A stretch of DNA of 64,000 nucleotides from Schistocerca nitens (lineage: Eukaryota > Arthropoda > Insecta > Orthoptera > Acrididae). The DNA lies in assembly GCF_023898315.1 (NCBI RefSeq), contig NC_064619.1, positions 347,210,650 to 347,274,649 of the forward strand. The letters are read 5' to 3'. A program made the position numbers and the translations under genes. Below are positions 1-10,342 of the stretch, in pieces. The notes below the pieces were generated by a model. The model was given only the letters and a program-made list of their open reading frames with translations, searched no databases and was not told the DNA's origin. Within the stretch, counting starts at the first letter, position 1, and every line of letters begins with the position of its first letter.

Positions 1-774
1 TCTGGTGCATCGTATACAGGTGATCCGGCGACAGAACAGCGGTAGACAAGTAACTCCTCGATCACGTCACGCTTTCGATATTGGTAAGAGTTGCTTCAAA
101 ATGATTCAGCAAAGAGGGCGGAACATAGTAAATGAGGATTATATATAATGGCATAAGGTCCTCTGGAACAACGAACAACACAGTTAAATTCTTTTTATTG
201 AGTATAACGGAACACAAACATGAGTAAGCGTTTTCATTGACTGCACCAGGGGATGGCCAAGCGATTGTATTAGGTACCCAAATCAGTAATCATTTGGCAG
301 ATTAAAAGGGCGTTTCTCAAATAAAGCAAGTAGATATCTTCATGCTATACCAGTTCCGTCTCACTTTGTTGCTGTGAGGAAACGAAAGAGGCACTCATGG
401 TTACTTTCAGCCTAAGCGGTATCCTCGAAAATACTTTAGGTCTGCTCAGGTTACACGATGTCAAAAATAAAATTCTGCGGGCATGTCTTTTCCGTTAATG
501 AGGAGATATTGAACAGAGCCGAGAGGAAATATGAACTAGACAGATTGCAGTAGAAAGCACTCCTCTACAGATGATCTGTGAAGACGTATTAGTGACTCCC
601 GTGCAAATATTGGAGTTATTAGTAACGAGAATATCAAATTAATCTAAAAGAGACCTTCATCCTTAGTTCTGCAATCATCCTTAGAATATAAAATCAATTA
701 TTTTATCATTGTACTCAGCTACGAACTAGAACATCCAGCAAACACTAAGAAGAAGAGGGTAAAAATACCGCTAC
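1..774. other. unassigned AT-rich sequence
   Basis: No open frame of interest, no recognised repeat and no RNA gene is visible here. Short reading frames are interrupted in all frames. It is probably old, decayed repeat or intergenic DNA. The last bases (775-786, AGTTGTAAGGTT) are the left target-site duplication of the SINE that follows. Confidence 0.4.
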
Positions 775-786
775 AGTTGTAAGGTT

Positions 787-986
787 CAAATGGTTCAAAT
801 GGCTCTGAGCACTATGGGACTTAACATCTGAGGTCATCAGTCCCCTAGAACTTAGAATTACTTAAATCTAACTAACCTAAGGACATCACACACATCCATG
901 CGCCAGGCAGGATTCGAACCTGCGACCGTAGCGGTCGCACGGTTCCAGGTTGAAGCGCCTAGAACCGCTCGGCCACCCCGGTCGGC
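787..986 (-). mobile_element. tRNA-derived SINE, family A
   Basis: Read on the minus strand the copy starts with a tRNA-like head: box A region GTGGCCGAGCGG, then box B GGTTCGAATCC, then the family body with the phrase TCCTTAGGTTAGTTAG and a 3' end resembling GAGCCATTTGAACC. A perfect 12 bp duplication (AGTTGTAAGGTT) flanks it at 775-786 and 987-998, so the boundaries are firm. It has no coding capacity; transcription by RNA polymerase III and mobilisation by a partner LINE are inferred from the SINE class. The host sequence it landed in carries a hammerhead-like motif (about 1009-1053). Confidence 0.93.
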
Positions 987-1008
987 AGTTGTAAGGTTCT
1001 TTTATTTA

Positions 1009-1053
1009 GAACACGACCGGTTTCGGGCTATTATACGCCAATTTTCAGATGTT
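1009..1053 (-). ncRNA. hammerhead-ribozyme-like motif (variant core)
   Basis: On the minus strand the order is CUGAAAA (1048-1042), a short helix II with GGC/GCC, GAAA (1024-1021), a palindromic CCGG helix III, and a UC cleavage dinucleotide. The bases after that site (GUGUU) can pair with AACAU just upstream of the core, giving a helix I. One conserved core position is off (CUGAAAA instead of CUGANGA). It is therefore a decayed or inactive copy. It lies in the sequence into which the preceding SINE inserted. Confidence 0.5.
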
Positions 1054-1056
1054 ATA

Positions 1057-2024
1057 CTGAAAATAGCAAGAGACGGGAGATACTAATAATTTTTACACGC
1101 AGAAATAAACACCGAGACAAAAAAGTTCCATAAAACATTTTGGAAACTACGGTCAGGCTAGGTGCTGCAAAACATAAGTCAATGGCAAAGTGACACCAGT
1201 CAGTACTATGAATGACCTCCTGGGTAGAGAAATATGCAATGAATACCAGGACGCTTACGCTTTGTGCTGTGACGCCGATCGCAGCAGTGCACGAATACGG
1301 GTCGCGATGTTTGCCTGCGAGAGCAGAACACGCGAAGGGGGAAACAAACTGGTAAACCCGAGTGCCAAAAATACTACCATCTTTTGACGGGGAGAGGAAC
1401 GTGGGGCCACTACCCCTGCCATTCACAATTTGAATTAGTGATTACATTTAAAGTGAAAAAATGAAAAAAAAAAAACATTACACGGAAAGTTACATGTAAA
1501 ACGTTAAAAGTCCATTATGAATGGTAAATGTACATGTTTGACAGGGCAGTACGGAACTGTTGTAAAAGTGAGTGGAAGCCGCCGACAAAATTTATGTAGA
1601 AACCGTAAAACGCAGTGAAATTTTTTCTTTCTACGAGTGGCATTCAAGTTTTTAATTTAGTGGAGAGATATGTATGGAGACGTGGAACAACGCGCCACAG
1701 TCACCAGTTAAAAGACTATACACCTGTGCCATTTCTGTTTGAAAGCTCCTCTCTATTAAACAAAATGAAGGTAACAAAACCCTACTGTCCACACTGTCAG
1801 AATGCCAATTAACAGCTAGCAGCAATAGCACTAAAGGCACACATTAAAAGTGAGGTCAGTTTAAAACCCGCTAACTAAAAGTCGAAAACTAATCGAGGCT
1901 TACATAAGATAAGATCTGAGACGAATGATACGTTATGAAAGACAGTTAGATTTTAAATGACGCAACATAATAATGCGCCATAGTCATAGGGTAAAAAATG
2001 AAGAACGTGAAAAATTCTGACTAA
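1057..2024. other. unassigned sequence
   Basis: There is no recognised element. The open frames here, up to 124 codons on the minus strand, overlap in several frames and show no domain signature. They are treated as chance frames. Confidence 0.35.
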
Positions 2025-2660
2025 CTGAAACCCTCAGCTGCCGACAGGTGTTGTTGATATACCTCGATGTGAACAGCTGAAAATGTGTGTCCCGACCGGG
2101 ACTCGAACCCGGGATCTCCTGCTTACATGGCAGACGCTCTATCCATCTTTCTTTTTTTTTTTTACATTTTGTTCATTATTGATCGTTGTGTTTGGTCGTT
2201 GCGGACGTCGCAAGACATCCTGTTCAAGTTCGGTGGTTGATCTTTCCACTTAGTTTTTTATTACAGAGGCCAACCGGCTCTCTGACCGAACACGCTGAGC
2301 TACCGTGCCGGCCTCCATCTGAGCCACCGAGGACACAGATGAATAGCGCGACTGCAGGGACTTATCCCTTGCACGATTCCCGTGAGACTCACATTCCCAA
2401 CTGTCCACAATTCTACCTATGTAATGTACCTTATAGACATTTGCCCATTCACTCATTACTCGCGCACGCTTTGGCGATTCCCGTAAGAGTTTGGGCAACC
2501 TGTGTGCATTCGCACAGACGAAGGTCAATGGCTGGGTAGTCTTTTAACTATATATATGAAGTTATGGAGATCCTGGATTCGAGTCCCGGTCGGTGCACAC
2601 ATTTTCAGCTGTTCACATCGAGGTATATCAACAACACCTGTCGGCAGCTGAGGGTTTCAG
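2025..2660. mobile_element. inverted-repeat element with tRNA-Thr-like heads
   Basis: The ends are near-perfect inverted repeats of about 78 bp: 2025-2102 begins CTGAAACCCTCAGC and 2583-2660 ends with its reverse complement. Each arm carries a tRNA-like box B (GGGTTCGAGTCCC on the left arm read minus, GGATTCGAGTCCC on the right arm read plus). The left arm, read minus, also has a tRNA anticodon-like stem-loop CTGC-CATGTAA-GCAG, which would give a UGU (Thr) anticodon. The arrangement is two tRNA-derived units facing each other with their tails outermost. A different SINE (2149-2313) sits inside the left tRNA-like head. No protein is encoded. Whether it moves as a SINE dimer or as a foldback DNA element cannot be told here. 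Confidence 0.75.
2149..2313 (-). mobile_element. tRNA-derived SINE, family D, nested
   Basis: On the minus strand it begins GCCGGCACGGTAGCTCAGCG, a tRNA-like 5' head with a box A match. It continues through a family body containing GACGTCCGCAACGAC and ends in an A-rich tail (the T run at 2149-2163 on the plus strand). A 7 bp duplication TCCATCT flanks it at 2142-2148 and 2314-2320. It interrupts the tRNA-like head of the 2025-2660 element, so it is the younger insertion. Confidence 0.85.
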
Positions 2661-4077
2661 TTCGCCATCATTTATTCCAGGGAAAAGCTGCACGGTCATC
2701 TACAGTATCTGTTCTTTCGAGAACAGTTACTGTCTTCATATATATGAAAAATTCTACTGTCCTCCAGTATTGTGCACTGAACGCGATGAGCGAAGTGCTA
2801 GTCTGTCCTATCGTACATTATAAAGCAATTCTCCTACCGCTTTTACAGCGCTGACCGAACGATTAGGAATAAAAGGAATAAAACCAGAATTGCGACAGAC
2901 AATTGGATATAACATATGGCTTTGTTTCCCGCTGCGTGGCCGATACTGGACTGGCTGTGACTGGCACGTTGTCACATATCCAAATTTTTTCCAAACAAAA
3001 GCCATAGAGGATGTTGCAGCCAAGTTTCTTTCTAGGGACACTTGCTCTTACTGAGTTTCGTATTTTCAGTTTAAAGTGAGCTCAGCGATACGCAGTGGGG
3101 CGTACGGATGACGATATGCATATGGCGAGATGGATCACATTATTTCTTTGACGTACGTAATGCAATGCTTAATGCTCCAAGTAGGGGTAAGAACTGCTTG
3201 CAATAGCCGGCAAGGCTTCAGTGATGATTTGAGGATGCTTCGGTTTAGTGGTGTTCGATCCTTGATATTCATATCAATTTATTGACACACCAGATCACTC
3301 GTTTCTAAAGTTCACTGATTGCTGTTTTAATAATTAGGTATTTGAAGAACACTCAAGAAGCTGCAATGCACATACAAATAAAATACATACACTGTTAATA
3401 TTGAGTGAAGACACCAAAATGAACGTAGAATACGAAGTACCTCGGTGCGACTTTTTGTGTACAAAATGTATAAGTCAGTTCTAGGCTCATCTTCGAACTC
3501 AGCAATATATGAATCCGAAAATTGACATACGACAGATGCTTATGAGTCACAAAGTAACTTTTACTCGAAATTGGCTTTTGAGTTATATTTTTCTGTGTAA
3601 TTAGGCGTTTTAGTGATCTTACACGAGTTAGTTACATTGCATAAACCTGTTCAAACCCTAAATTTACTCAGAAGAAATCGGCTAAAATATTGACAGCCGT
3701 CACATTACAAACCAATATAACATCGTTTAGAACTGAAAAGTGCTTGCTTTGTTTCGTAACTTCCTGTACAATTGACGTAATGGTAAATACCGACATTCAA
3801 ATAAAGATTTGAGCCTGTCTCGTATTGAGCATCTTACATTTGACATGATCTGTCGGTCCAGCAATCAACCACATTATGCATTTTTCATATCTCTTTTCTA
3901 TCAATAAGAAAAATGTGTTGAAAATTGCAATTCTCAAACGTCTCTTTCACTGTACGAAAAGATTAACGTTGGTCGAAGTATGAGAAATGAAATGAAAATT
4001 GTTTAGGCATATTTTTTAAATGCGAGCATTTTAAGTCAGGGTTTACTATGAGTAACCAACAGCATTTCCGTAGTGGA
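2661..4077. other. unassigned AT-rich sequence
   Basis: There is no recognisable gene or repeat family. The reading frames are short and without motifs. Confidence 0.35.
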
Positions 4078-4385
4078 AACATCGGTTCCCGTCAGATCAC
4101 CAAAGTTAAGCGCTGTCGGTCTGGGCTAGCACTTGGATGGGTGACCATCCGGCCTGCCGAGCTCTGTTGGCAAGCGGGATGCACTCGGCCCTTGTAAGGC
4201 ACACTTAGGAGCTACTTCATTGAGAAGTAGCGGCTCCGGTCTCGTAAACGGACATACGGCCGGGTGAGCGGTGTGCTGACCACATGCCACTCCATATCCG
4301 CATCCAGTGAGGATGACACGGCGGCCGGTCGGTACCGTCCAGCCTCCCAAGGCCGGTTTGGACGGAGTTTAGTTTAGTTTAGTTT
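4078..4385 (+). mobile_element. 5S-rRNA-derived SINE (SINE3-like)
   Basis: The 5' part (about 4080-4170) matches animal 5S rRNA in order: ACATCGGTT, GATCACC, AAGTTAAGCG, then GCTAGCACTTGGATGGGTGA. This covers the 5S internal control region that serves as the polymerase III promoter. The 3' half is unrelated to 5S and ends in repeats of TTTAG (about 4367-4385). It is therefore a SINE with a 5S head rather than a 5S gene, since the 3' third of 5S is missing. A target duplication was not identified, so the ends are approximate. Confidence 0.88.
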
Positions 4386-4860
4386 ACCGTGAATGTTACG
4401 AGTAGCAAATTATATTACGAATTCCTGCAAACCAATCACACTTTATATTATTTTCACAATGGGTTTCATATGGTTAGATATCCATCAACAGGTTGACTTA
4501 AGTCAGATGATGAGGTATGTATGGATTCGGTGTATAACTTTGGGTAATTTGTAGAACCTTTCTGGTGTTCACGTGCTCCTTTTTTGTGTCTACGTCATAT
4601 ACACTTTGTGATTGGTCATATTATTTTATTCATAGAAACTGATACAGTAACTTATGTAGTATCTGCGACTATACTACATTGTACTGTAGCGATGTAAATT
4701 GCACTATACTGCATACCTAAAATACACTAAGTGTAATAAATCAACATGGGTGGAAATCAGTGAATCTGTGCTCTCTCATAAAATAGTTGTAACGATAGGA
4801 GCCAAAGTCAACTTATATGTTAAGTGTTTAAATATCAAAGTTAATAGACAAGGTCAAATA
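4386..4860. other. unassigned sequence
   Basis: AT-rich with no recognised feature. The last two bases (4859-4860) form the TA target of the Tc1 element that follows. Confidence 0.35.
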
Positions 4861-6286
4861 CACAAATGAAAAAAAAGTTTTGCATCACCCTGGTTCTCAG
4901 AACTCCTGAACATAGACGTTGACTGTGGATAGTGTATGACAGACGCAGTCCCTTTGACTGTTCTTAGATGTCACTAAACCCGCCCAAGGACGTAAACAAC
5001 CGTTCATGAGCGCCTATTAGACAGAAGGCGTCCGACAGCCGATCAGTTACAGTCAATCCACCAGGAAGCAGGTACAAGGCTAGTGATGTCTGGAGTTCAA
5101 CCTTGCCTAGACGGTCAATACCGCCGTTCGACCGCGTTCACTTGCTACCATGTGCCAGGAAAGGCTCTCAACTAGGGAAGTGTCCAGGAGTCTCGGAGTG
5201 AACCAAAGCGATGTTGTTCGGAAATGGATGAGATACAGAGAGACAGGAACTGTCGACGAAATGCCTTGCTCAGGCCACCCAAGGGCTACTACTGCAATGG
5301 ATGACTGCTACCTATGGACTTTGGCTCGGAGGAACCCTGACAGCAACGCCACCATGTTGAATAATGCTTTTCGTGCAGCCACAGGACGTCGAGTTACAAC
5401 CCAAAATGTGAGCAATAGGCTGCATCATGTGCAACTTCACTCTCAACGTCCATAACGAGGTCCATCTTTGCAACCACGACACCATGCAGCGCGGTACAGA
5501 GGAGCCCAACAACATGCCGAATGGACCGCTCAAGATTGGCATCACGTTCTCTTCACCGATGAGTGTAGTACATGCCTTCAACCAGACAATCGTCGGAGAC
5601 ATGTTTGGAGGCAACCCGGTCAGGCTGAACGCCTTAGACACACTGTCCAGCGAGTGCAGTATGGTGGAGGGTTCCTGCTGTTTTGGTGTGATTCTGTGTG
5701 GGGCTGACGTATGCCGCTGGTGGTCATGGAAGGCGCCGTAACGGCTGTACGATACGTGAATGCCATCCTCCGACAGATATTGCCACTAAATCGGCAGAAT
5801 ATTGGCGAGGCATTGACCTTCATGGACTACAATTCGCGCCCCCATCATGCACATCGTTTGAGTGGCTTCCATCAGGATAACTGCATCGCTCGACAACAAT
5901 GGCCAGCATGTTCTCCAGACATGAATTCTATCGAACATGCCTGGGATAGATTGAAAAGGGCTCTTTATGGACGGCTTGACCCACCAACCACTCTGAGGTA
6001 TCTAGGCGGAATCGCCGTTGAGGAGTGGGACGATCTGGACCAACAGTGCCTTGATGAACTTGTGGATAGTATGCATCAACGCAAGAGGACGTGCTACTGG
6101 GTATTAGAGGTACCGGTGTGTACAGAAATCTGAAGGTCTCGCTGTATGGTGGAACAACATGCAATGTGTGGTTATCATGAGCAATAAAAAAGGGTGGAAA
6201 TGATGTTTATGTTGATTTCTGTTCCAATTTTCTGTATAGGTGCCGTAACTCTTGGAACCGAGGTGATGCAAAACCTTTTTGGTGTG
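4861..6286 (+). mobile_element. Tc1-type DNA transposon, defective
   Basis: The termini are imperfect inverted repeats: the left begins CACAAATG and continues AGTTTTGCATCACC, and the right, reversed, begins CACACC and continues GGTTTTGCATCACC. The copy is bounded by TA dinucleotides at 4859-4860 and 6287-6288, as expected for Tc1/mariner insertion. Length is 1,426 bp. The internal transposase is broken into three frames and carries a catalytic substitution, so the copy is not autonomous. It could still be mobilised in trans if its termini are recognised. Confidence 0.92.
5150..6133 (+). pseudogene. Tc1-like DD34E transposase, frameshifted
   Basis: A Tc1 transposase would bind the inverted repeats and cut and paste the element in the nucleus. 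Three overlapping frames carry successive parts. At 5150-5455 lies an N-terminal helix-turn-helix region (LSTREVSRSLGVN) followed by a second DNA-binding segment. Around 5470-5707 the catalytic strand HHVLFTDE carries the first Asp. At 5711-6133 lie MDYNSRPH and CSPDMNSIEHAWD with the final Glu. The second catalytic Asp, normally in DDNxRPH, is Tyr here, and exactly 34 residues separate it from the Glu, matching DD34E. At least two frameshifts plus this substitution make it a pseudogene. The only plausible alternative would be a different Tc1/mariner subfamily. Confidence 0.92.
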
Positions 6287-6847
6287 TATATATGAAACAT
6301 TAAGAGAATGGATGCAAGGCTTCGGGTATTGATTTCCAGTTATTAATTTGTGAATATTTATGATGTTGTGAACAAGAGTACTTGAAGATACTGATGAAAT
6401 TAAATACGTAAGGTACCTCAACTTATTGAGCTGTACATGATAATAATGTGTTTCGGCTCAGACTTCCCTTTTATCTGCTTATCTACGTGTGTGAGCCGTG
6501 TGCGGCTCGCGTTGATGCCGTTCGTAGCTTGGCATCTTGTAACAGCTATAATGGCGTCTCGTTTTCTTAGTGTGTTCACTGGCGCCACTATGTTGCTGGA
6601 CTTGTCTGTCCGTGAGTGGCAGCAGCAGCGCTTATCGATAGCGCGTGCTGTGGTACTATCTTTGGAGCAGCCTCTAGTATTTCCGGGTCGTCGTTGAGTC
6701 GAGCGAGTGAGGTCCTGACAGCAGTACTCGCCCGACCGCTGGCGACACACATGCACTGTCCGACGGAAGGATGTGGTCGCGAAAGTGCACGACCACGTTA
6801 AGGACCGGATTCAGTGAGTCTTAGTTGAATGGACCGTGATATTCTAG

Positions 6848-6885
<38 letters not shown>

Positions 6886-7979
6886 CCACCTGTCGAAGTG
6901 AACTCATAGCAATAAGTTGTCAGTCGACTATTTATACTGGGATTTTTCCCGTGCCTGACTTGAGTGGGGAAGACCGTTGGTTGGTTGTTCGGTCGGTCGG
7001 TCGTCGCAGAGGACGACGTGCATTTCGTCTTCCGACCACTTCTCGCTTCTCTGTGTTGGTGCCGACTTATAATTCGTCCGTGTTGTGGTATGATTTTTCT
7101 ATTTGACATATTTTGTTGACATAATTCCTAAATGTTTTCCTATGTGACATACTAAAAAGTTTACCACTAATTTAATAATGGTGTACTACTGGATTGCTTC
7201 TCTTTGCTTTTGGCATTATGTTGCACTTCTCCACACTTAGTGAGAGCTGCTATTCTTCACAACAAGTACAAGTTTTTGTTAAAGGCTTTCTACTTTTCCT
7301 TAAGATGACTCAACAACGAAAGTTCACTGCAATATTATTGCTACTCCAATCGGTTTTTCTGGCTTCAAACAAAAATCACCCCAAAGCAGTTAATGCATAA
7401 GTAAGAAAAAATATGTGCTTTTTTGGGATATTACATTAGTTTCACTTTATCACCTTCATTTGGTCAAATGAAGCTAATGAACTGAAGAAGATGTAACGCC
7501 AACAACATCAGCGCGGTTGTATATCAGAAACCCGATGGGCTGAACAGGAAAATTTATCTAATGAAGCAGCAGCGTAACTTCAGTCGCCTTATAACATACG
7601 ATGTGGTCACACCTCAGAAAGATTTTCTTGAAATGGACTGTAGTGGAATGACGATGTCCATTTCATGTCCCAGAAAAAGGATGTCCAACGCTTTTCGGGA
7701 TCCAAGAACAATTCAGGTCCTGTTACCTTACGAAGGTTAAAACGCGGATTGGGAAGTAGTAACTAAGTCTCCTGTGAGGACTGAATTAAAAACTGGTAAG
7801 TGATCTTAATCTGAAAAGAAAATAGACATTCTTCAGCAAAACGGATAATTATTTCTAATTAAATTGCATCCCTATGGTGTATCATCTCAATGATGTGACG
7901 TGATCTGTGATATCCTGTCAGAAATGGCACATTTCGTAATGAAAGACGAAAAGTCATGAAGTAAAACAGAATTATTATC
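6287..7979. other. unassigned, includes a GC-rich block
   Basis: About 6470-7080 is noticeably more GC- and CpG-rich than its surroundings and contains a (TG)n tract. It has the compositional feel of an LTR or promoter of an old retroelement, but no TG...CA ends or partner copy were found. The rest (7080-7979) is AT-rich and unassigned. A degenerate hammerhead-like string occurs near 7483 and was not accepted. Confidence 0.3.
6849..6882. repeat. (TG)n microsatellite
   Basis: An almost uninterrupted run of TG dinucleotides. Peptides of alternating Cys-Val or His-Thr predicted across it are artefacts. Confidence 0.97.
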
Positions 7980-8418
7980 TGGCGCTCCCAAAGGAAGTGT
8001 TACAGATAATTTGTAGTTCCTTATCTGCATAAAAGATTTAGGAGAATCATCCGAAATCGTGCTGAGTGGTTTCTCAAAAAATTATTTTGAGCATCTAGTT
8101 CAGGAGCCCCACGAAGTGTGAATGGTTGCGAAAACGCACTTGATCTCTTAGCAACAAATAATCCTGACAGATTCAGGGTTAGTGACCACACGATTGCTGT
8201 AGCTAGGCAATACCGTTGTATCCAAATCCACCAAAAATAAAAGCAAAGTAAATCTGTTTGAAGATGCAGATAAGAATTCGCTTTAAACATTCCTAAGCGT
8301 TGACCACATGTCGTTTAAATTAAAGAAAATGGTATCGAAAGCAGTTGAGGGTTGTGTACCAAATAAATTAATGAGAGATGGTACTGATCCCCCATGGTAC
8401 ATAGAACAAGTCAAAAGA

Positions 8419-8633
8419 AGTGGAGATTTGGATACTTATGAGAACTTCCTATGGGACCAAACTGCTGAGGTCATCGGTCCCCAGGCTTACACACTACGTA
8501 ATGTAACTTAAGCTAACTTACGCTAAGGACAACACACACACCCATGCCCGAGGGAGGATTCGAACGTCCGACGGGGGGAGCCGCAAAGAACCGTGGCAAG
8601 GCGCCCAAGACCGCACGGCTACCCCGGGTGGCG
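8419..8633 (-). mobile_element. tRNA-derived SINE, family B
   Basis: The minus strand reads as a tRNA-like head (CCCGGGGTAGCCGTGCGG) and a body beginning CTCGGGCATGGGTGTGTG, then a 3' part with GGACCGATGACCTCAGCAG. The duplications ACAAGTCAAAAGA (8406-8418) and ACAAGTCAGAAGA (8634-8646) flank it. It differs from family A in both head and tail. It lies in the EN-RT linker of the LINE. Confidence 0.85.
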
Positions 8634-9304
8634 ACAAGTCAGAAGACTATTGCAGAAGCAAAAGTCAGAAGACTATTGCCGAAGCAACGACAAAAGCACG
8701 CCAAATTTGGAAGAAAACAAAATTTCAGAGTTAAGCGAAGTTTTACAAACCCTCGAAATTTAGTGCCAACTTCAAAGCGAGGTGGACAGTTTCCATAACG
8801 AAACTCTGTCTCGAAATCTGGCAGAAAACTCTAAGAAATTCTGGTAGGGTGTAAAATACCCCGGTGGCACGATGCAATCAATACCTTCAGCGTGCGGTTA
8901 CAATGGTGATGTTAGTAATGACCTTGCCACCAAAGCTAAGTTACTGGCCACTGTTTTCCGAAATTCCTTGACAAAAGAAAGATGAAGCAAACATTCCCGA
9001 ATCGAATGAAGAGCAACTGGCAACATGAGTACATAACAAGTAGACATCCTCGTTGTAGCGAAGCAGCTTAAAGCAGTTAAGAAATGCAAGACTTCCGGTC
9101 TAGAATGTATACCAGTCACATTTCCTTCAGAGTATGCTGATGCAATAGCTCCGTAGTTATAATCATATAAAACCGTTCGCTCTTAGAAAGATCAGTACCC
9201 GAAGACTGTAAAGTTTTACAAGTTATATAAATACCCAAAAAAGGAAATAGGACTAATCCAATGAATTTTAGGCCCATACACTGACCTAGATTTGCTGCAG
9301 GATT

Positions 9305-9733
9305 TTGGAACATATGCTGTGCTCGAACATTATGAAGCACCTCGAAGGAAACGGTTTATTGACAAAAAGACAACACAAATTCAGAAAATATTGTTCTTGT
9401 AAAACACTACTAGCTCTTTATTCTCGTGAAGTAATGAGTGCTATCAACAGAGGATGTCAAACTGATTCCATATTTCTAGATTTACAGAAGGGAATCGACA
9501 CCACTCCTCACATGCGACTTCTAATCAAATTGCGTGCCTATGGAGCATCGTCTGAGGTGCGTGACTGTATTCATGACTTCATGTCAGAAAAGTCACAGTT
9601 CGCAGTAACTGATAGAATGACATTGAGTAAGACAGGACTAATATCTGGTGTTTCCCAAGGATGTGTGATTATGCCCTCTGTCGTTCCCGATATACATAAA
9701 TGGTTTAGGAGACAATCTGAGGAGTCCTCCTAG
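9305..9733 (+). pseudogene. LINE reverse transcriptase fragment
   Basis: This 142-codon frame covers the early RT palm and fingers of a non-LTR element. It contains LLTKRQHKFRKYCSCKTLL (normally HGFRxxxSC), IFLDLQKGIDTTPHMRLL (normally FLDLxKAFDTVPH, where the first catalytic Asp sits), and LISGVSQGCVIMPSV (normally GVPQGSVLGP). The catalytic FADD box would lie downstream. Sequence resembling a decayed version is seen at about 9738-9760 and is then interrupted by the SINE at 9764. Several consensus residues are replaced, so it is a decayed fragment. Confidence 0.88.
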
Positions 9734-9763
9734 ATTGTCTGCGTATGATGCTGTCATTTAACG

Positions 9764-9955
9764 CCGGCCGAAGTGGCCGTGCGGTTAAAGGCGCTGCAGT
9801 CTGGAACCGCAAGACCGCTACGGTCGCAGGTTCGAATCCTGCCTCGGGCATGGATGTTTGTGATGTCCTTAGGTTAGTTAGGTTTAACTAGTTCTAAGTT
9901 CTAGGGGACTAATGACCTCAGCAGTTGAGTCCCATAGTGCTCAGAGCCATTTTTT
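9764..9955 (+). mobile_element. tRNA-derived SINE, family A, young copy
   Basis: The head starts CCGGCCGAAGTGGCCGTGCG with box A, then box B GGTTCGAATCC, then the family body and a 3' T run. The 12 bp duplication TGTCATTTAACG is perfect (9752-9763 and 9956-9967). By eye it differs from the copy at 21171-21363 at a single aligned position (A versus G in CCGC[A/G]AGACC), which implies recent amplification of this subfamily. It splits the RT domain of the LINE. Confidence 0.95.
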
Positions 9956-10138
9956 TGTCATTTAACGTCATGTGAAGTCACCAGATGATCAAAAAAAGCT
10001 GCAAAATCGTTGAGGCACGATATCTGTATAGCACAAAATATGGAAATTGACTGCAACTCCTGAAAAGTGCGAAAACATTCACACGACCGCTAAAAAGGAA
10101 TCCACTAAATTTCACTTACACGATAAATCATACAAATT

Positions 10139-10342
10139 TAATTTTTGTAAGTATCCCAATTTCTTTAATATTCAACATTAGACTGATAATGCATTGTAGT
10201 AGTAACATATGTCTGTATGTGGTTTAATTTATAGGTTCTGAAGAAGATTCCATTACTGGAATCGAAACCTAGGTAAACGAATAAAATTACCTTGCAACTG
10301 AAGGCTGAAAAAATTGTTTAATTGTTTTAATTGTTTAAATGT
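10139..10342 (+). mobile_element. short non-coding insert carrying a hammerhead core
   Basis: LINE homology stops near 10139 and resumes near 10342, so about 200 bp were inserted into the LINE. The insert has no reading frame and contains a strong hammerhead-ribozyme core at 10230-10282. The ends are approximate because the junctions are A/T-rich. It may be a fragment or non-autonomous derivative of a Penelope-like element or a retrozyme, both of which are known to carry hammerheads. That identification is inference. Confidence 0.6.
10230..10282 (+). ncRNA. hammerhead ribozyme motif (complete core)
   Basis: CUGAAGA at 10238-10244 fits CUGANGA. Helix II is a perfect 6 bp stem GAUUCC (10246-10251) / GGAAUC (10258-10263) with a 6-nt loop. 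GAAA follows at 10264-10267. Helix III is the palindrome CCUAGG (10268-10273), which as a single molecule is too short to be stable but could pair between two copies. The predicted cleavage dinucleotide is UA (10274-10275). GUU (10235-10237) pairs with AAC (10276-10278) to form helix I. All conserved elements are present in the correct order. Activity is untested. Confidence 0.75.

Noticed and set aside
898..1000. tRNA-like box A and box B in each SINE as possible real tRNA genes
   Set aside because: The heads continue into shared SINE bodies, have target duplications and are too altered in the acceptor stem to be functional tRNAs.
4080..4170. 5S rRNA gene
   Set aside because: The 3' part of 5S is missing and replaced by SINE tail sequence.
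7480..7530. Hammerhead-like CTGAAGA followed by GATGT/ACATC stem
   Set aside because: The GAAA strand is replaced by AGCG, so the core is incomplete.
9863..9890. TTAGG-like telomeric repeats (CCTTAGGTTAGTTAGG)
   Set aside because: The phrase is a fixed part of the family A SINE body in every copy, not an interstitial telomere array.
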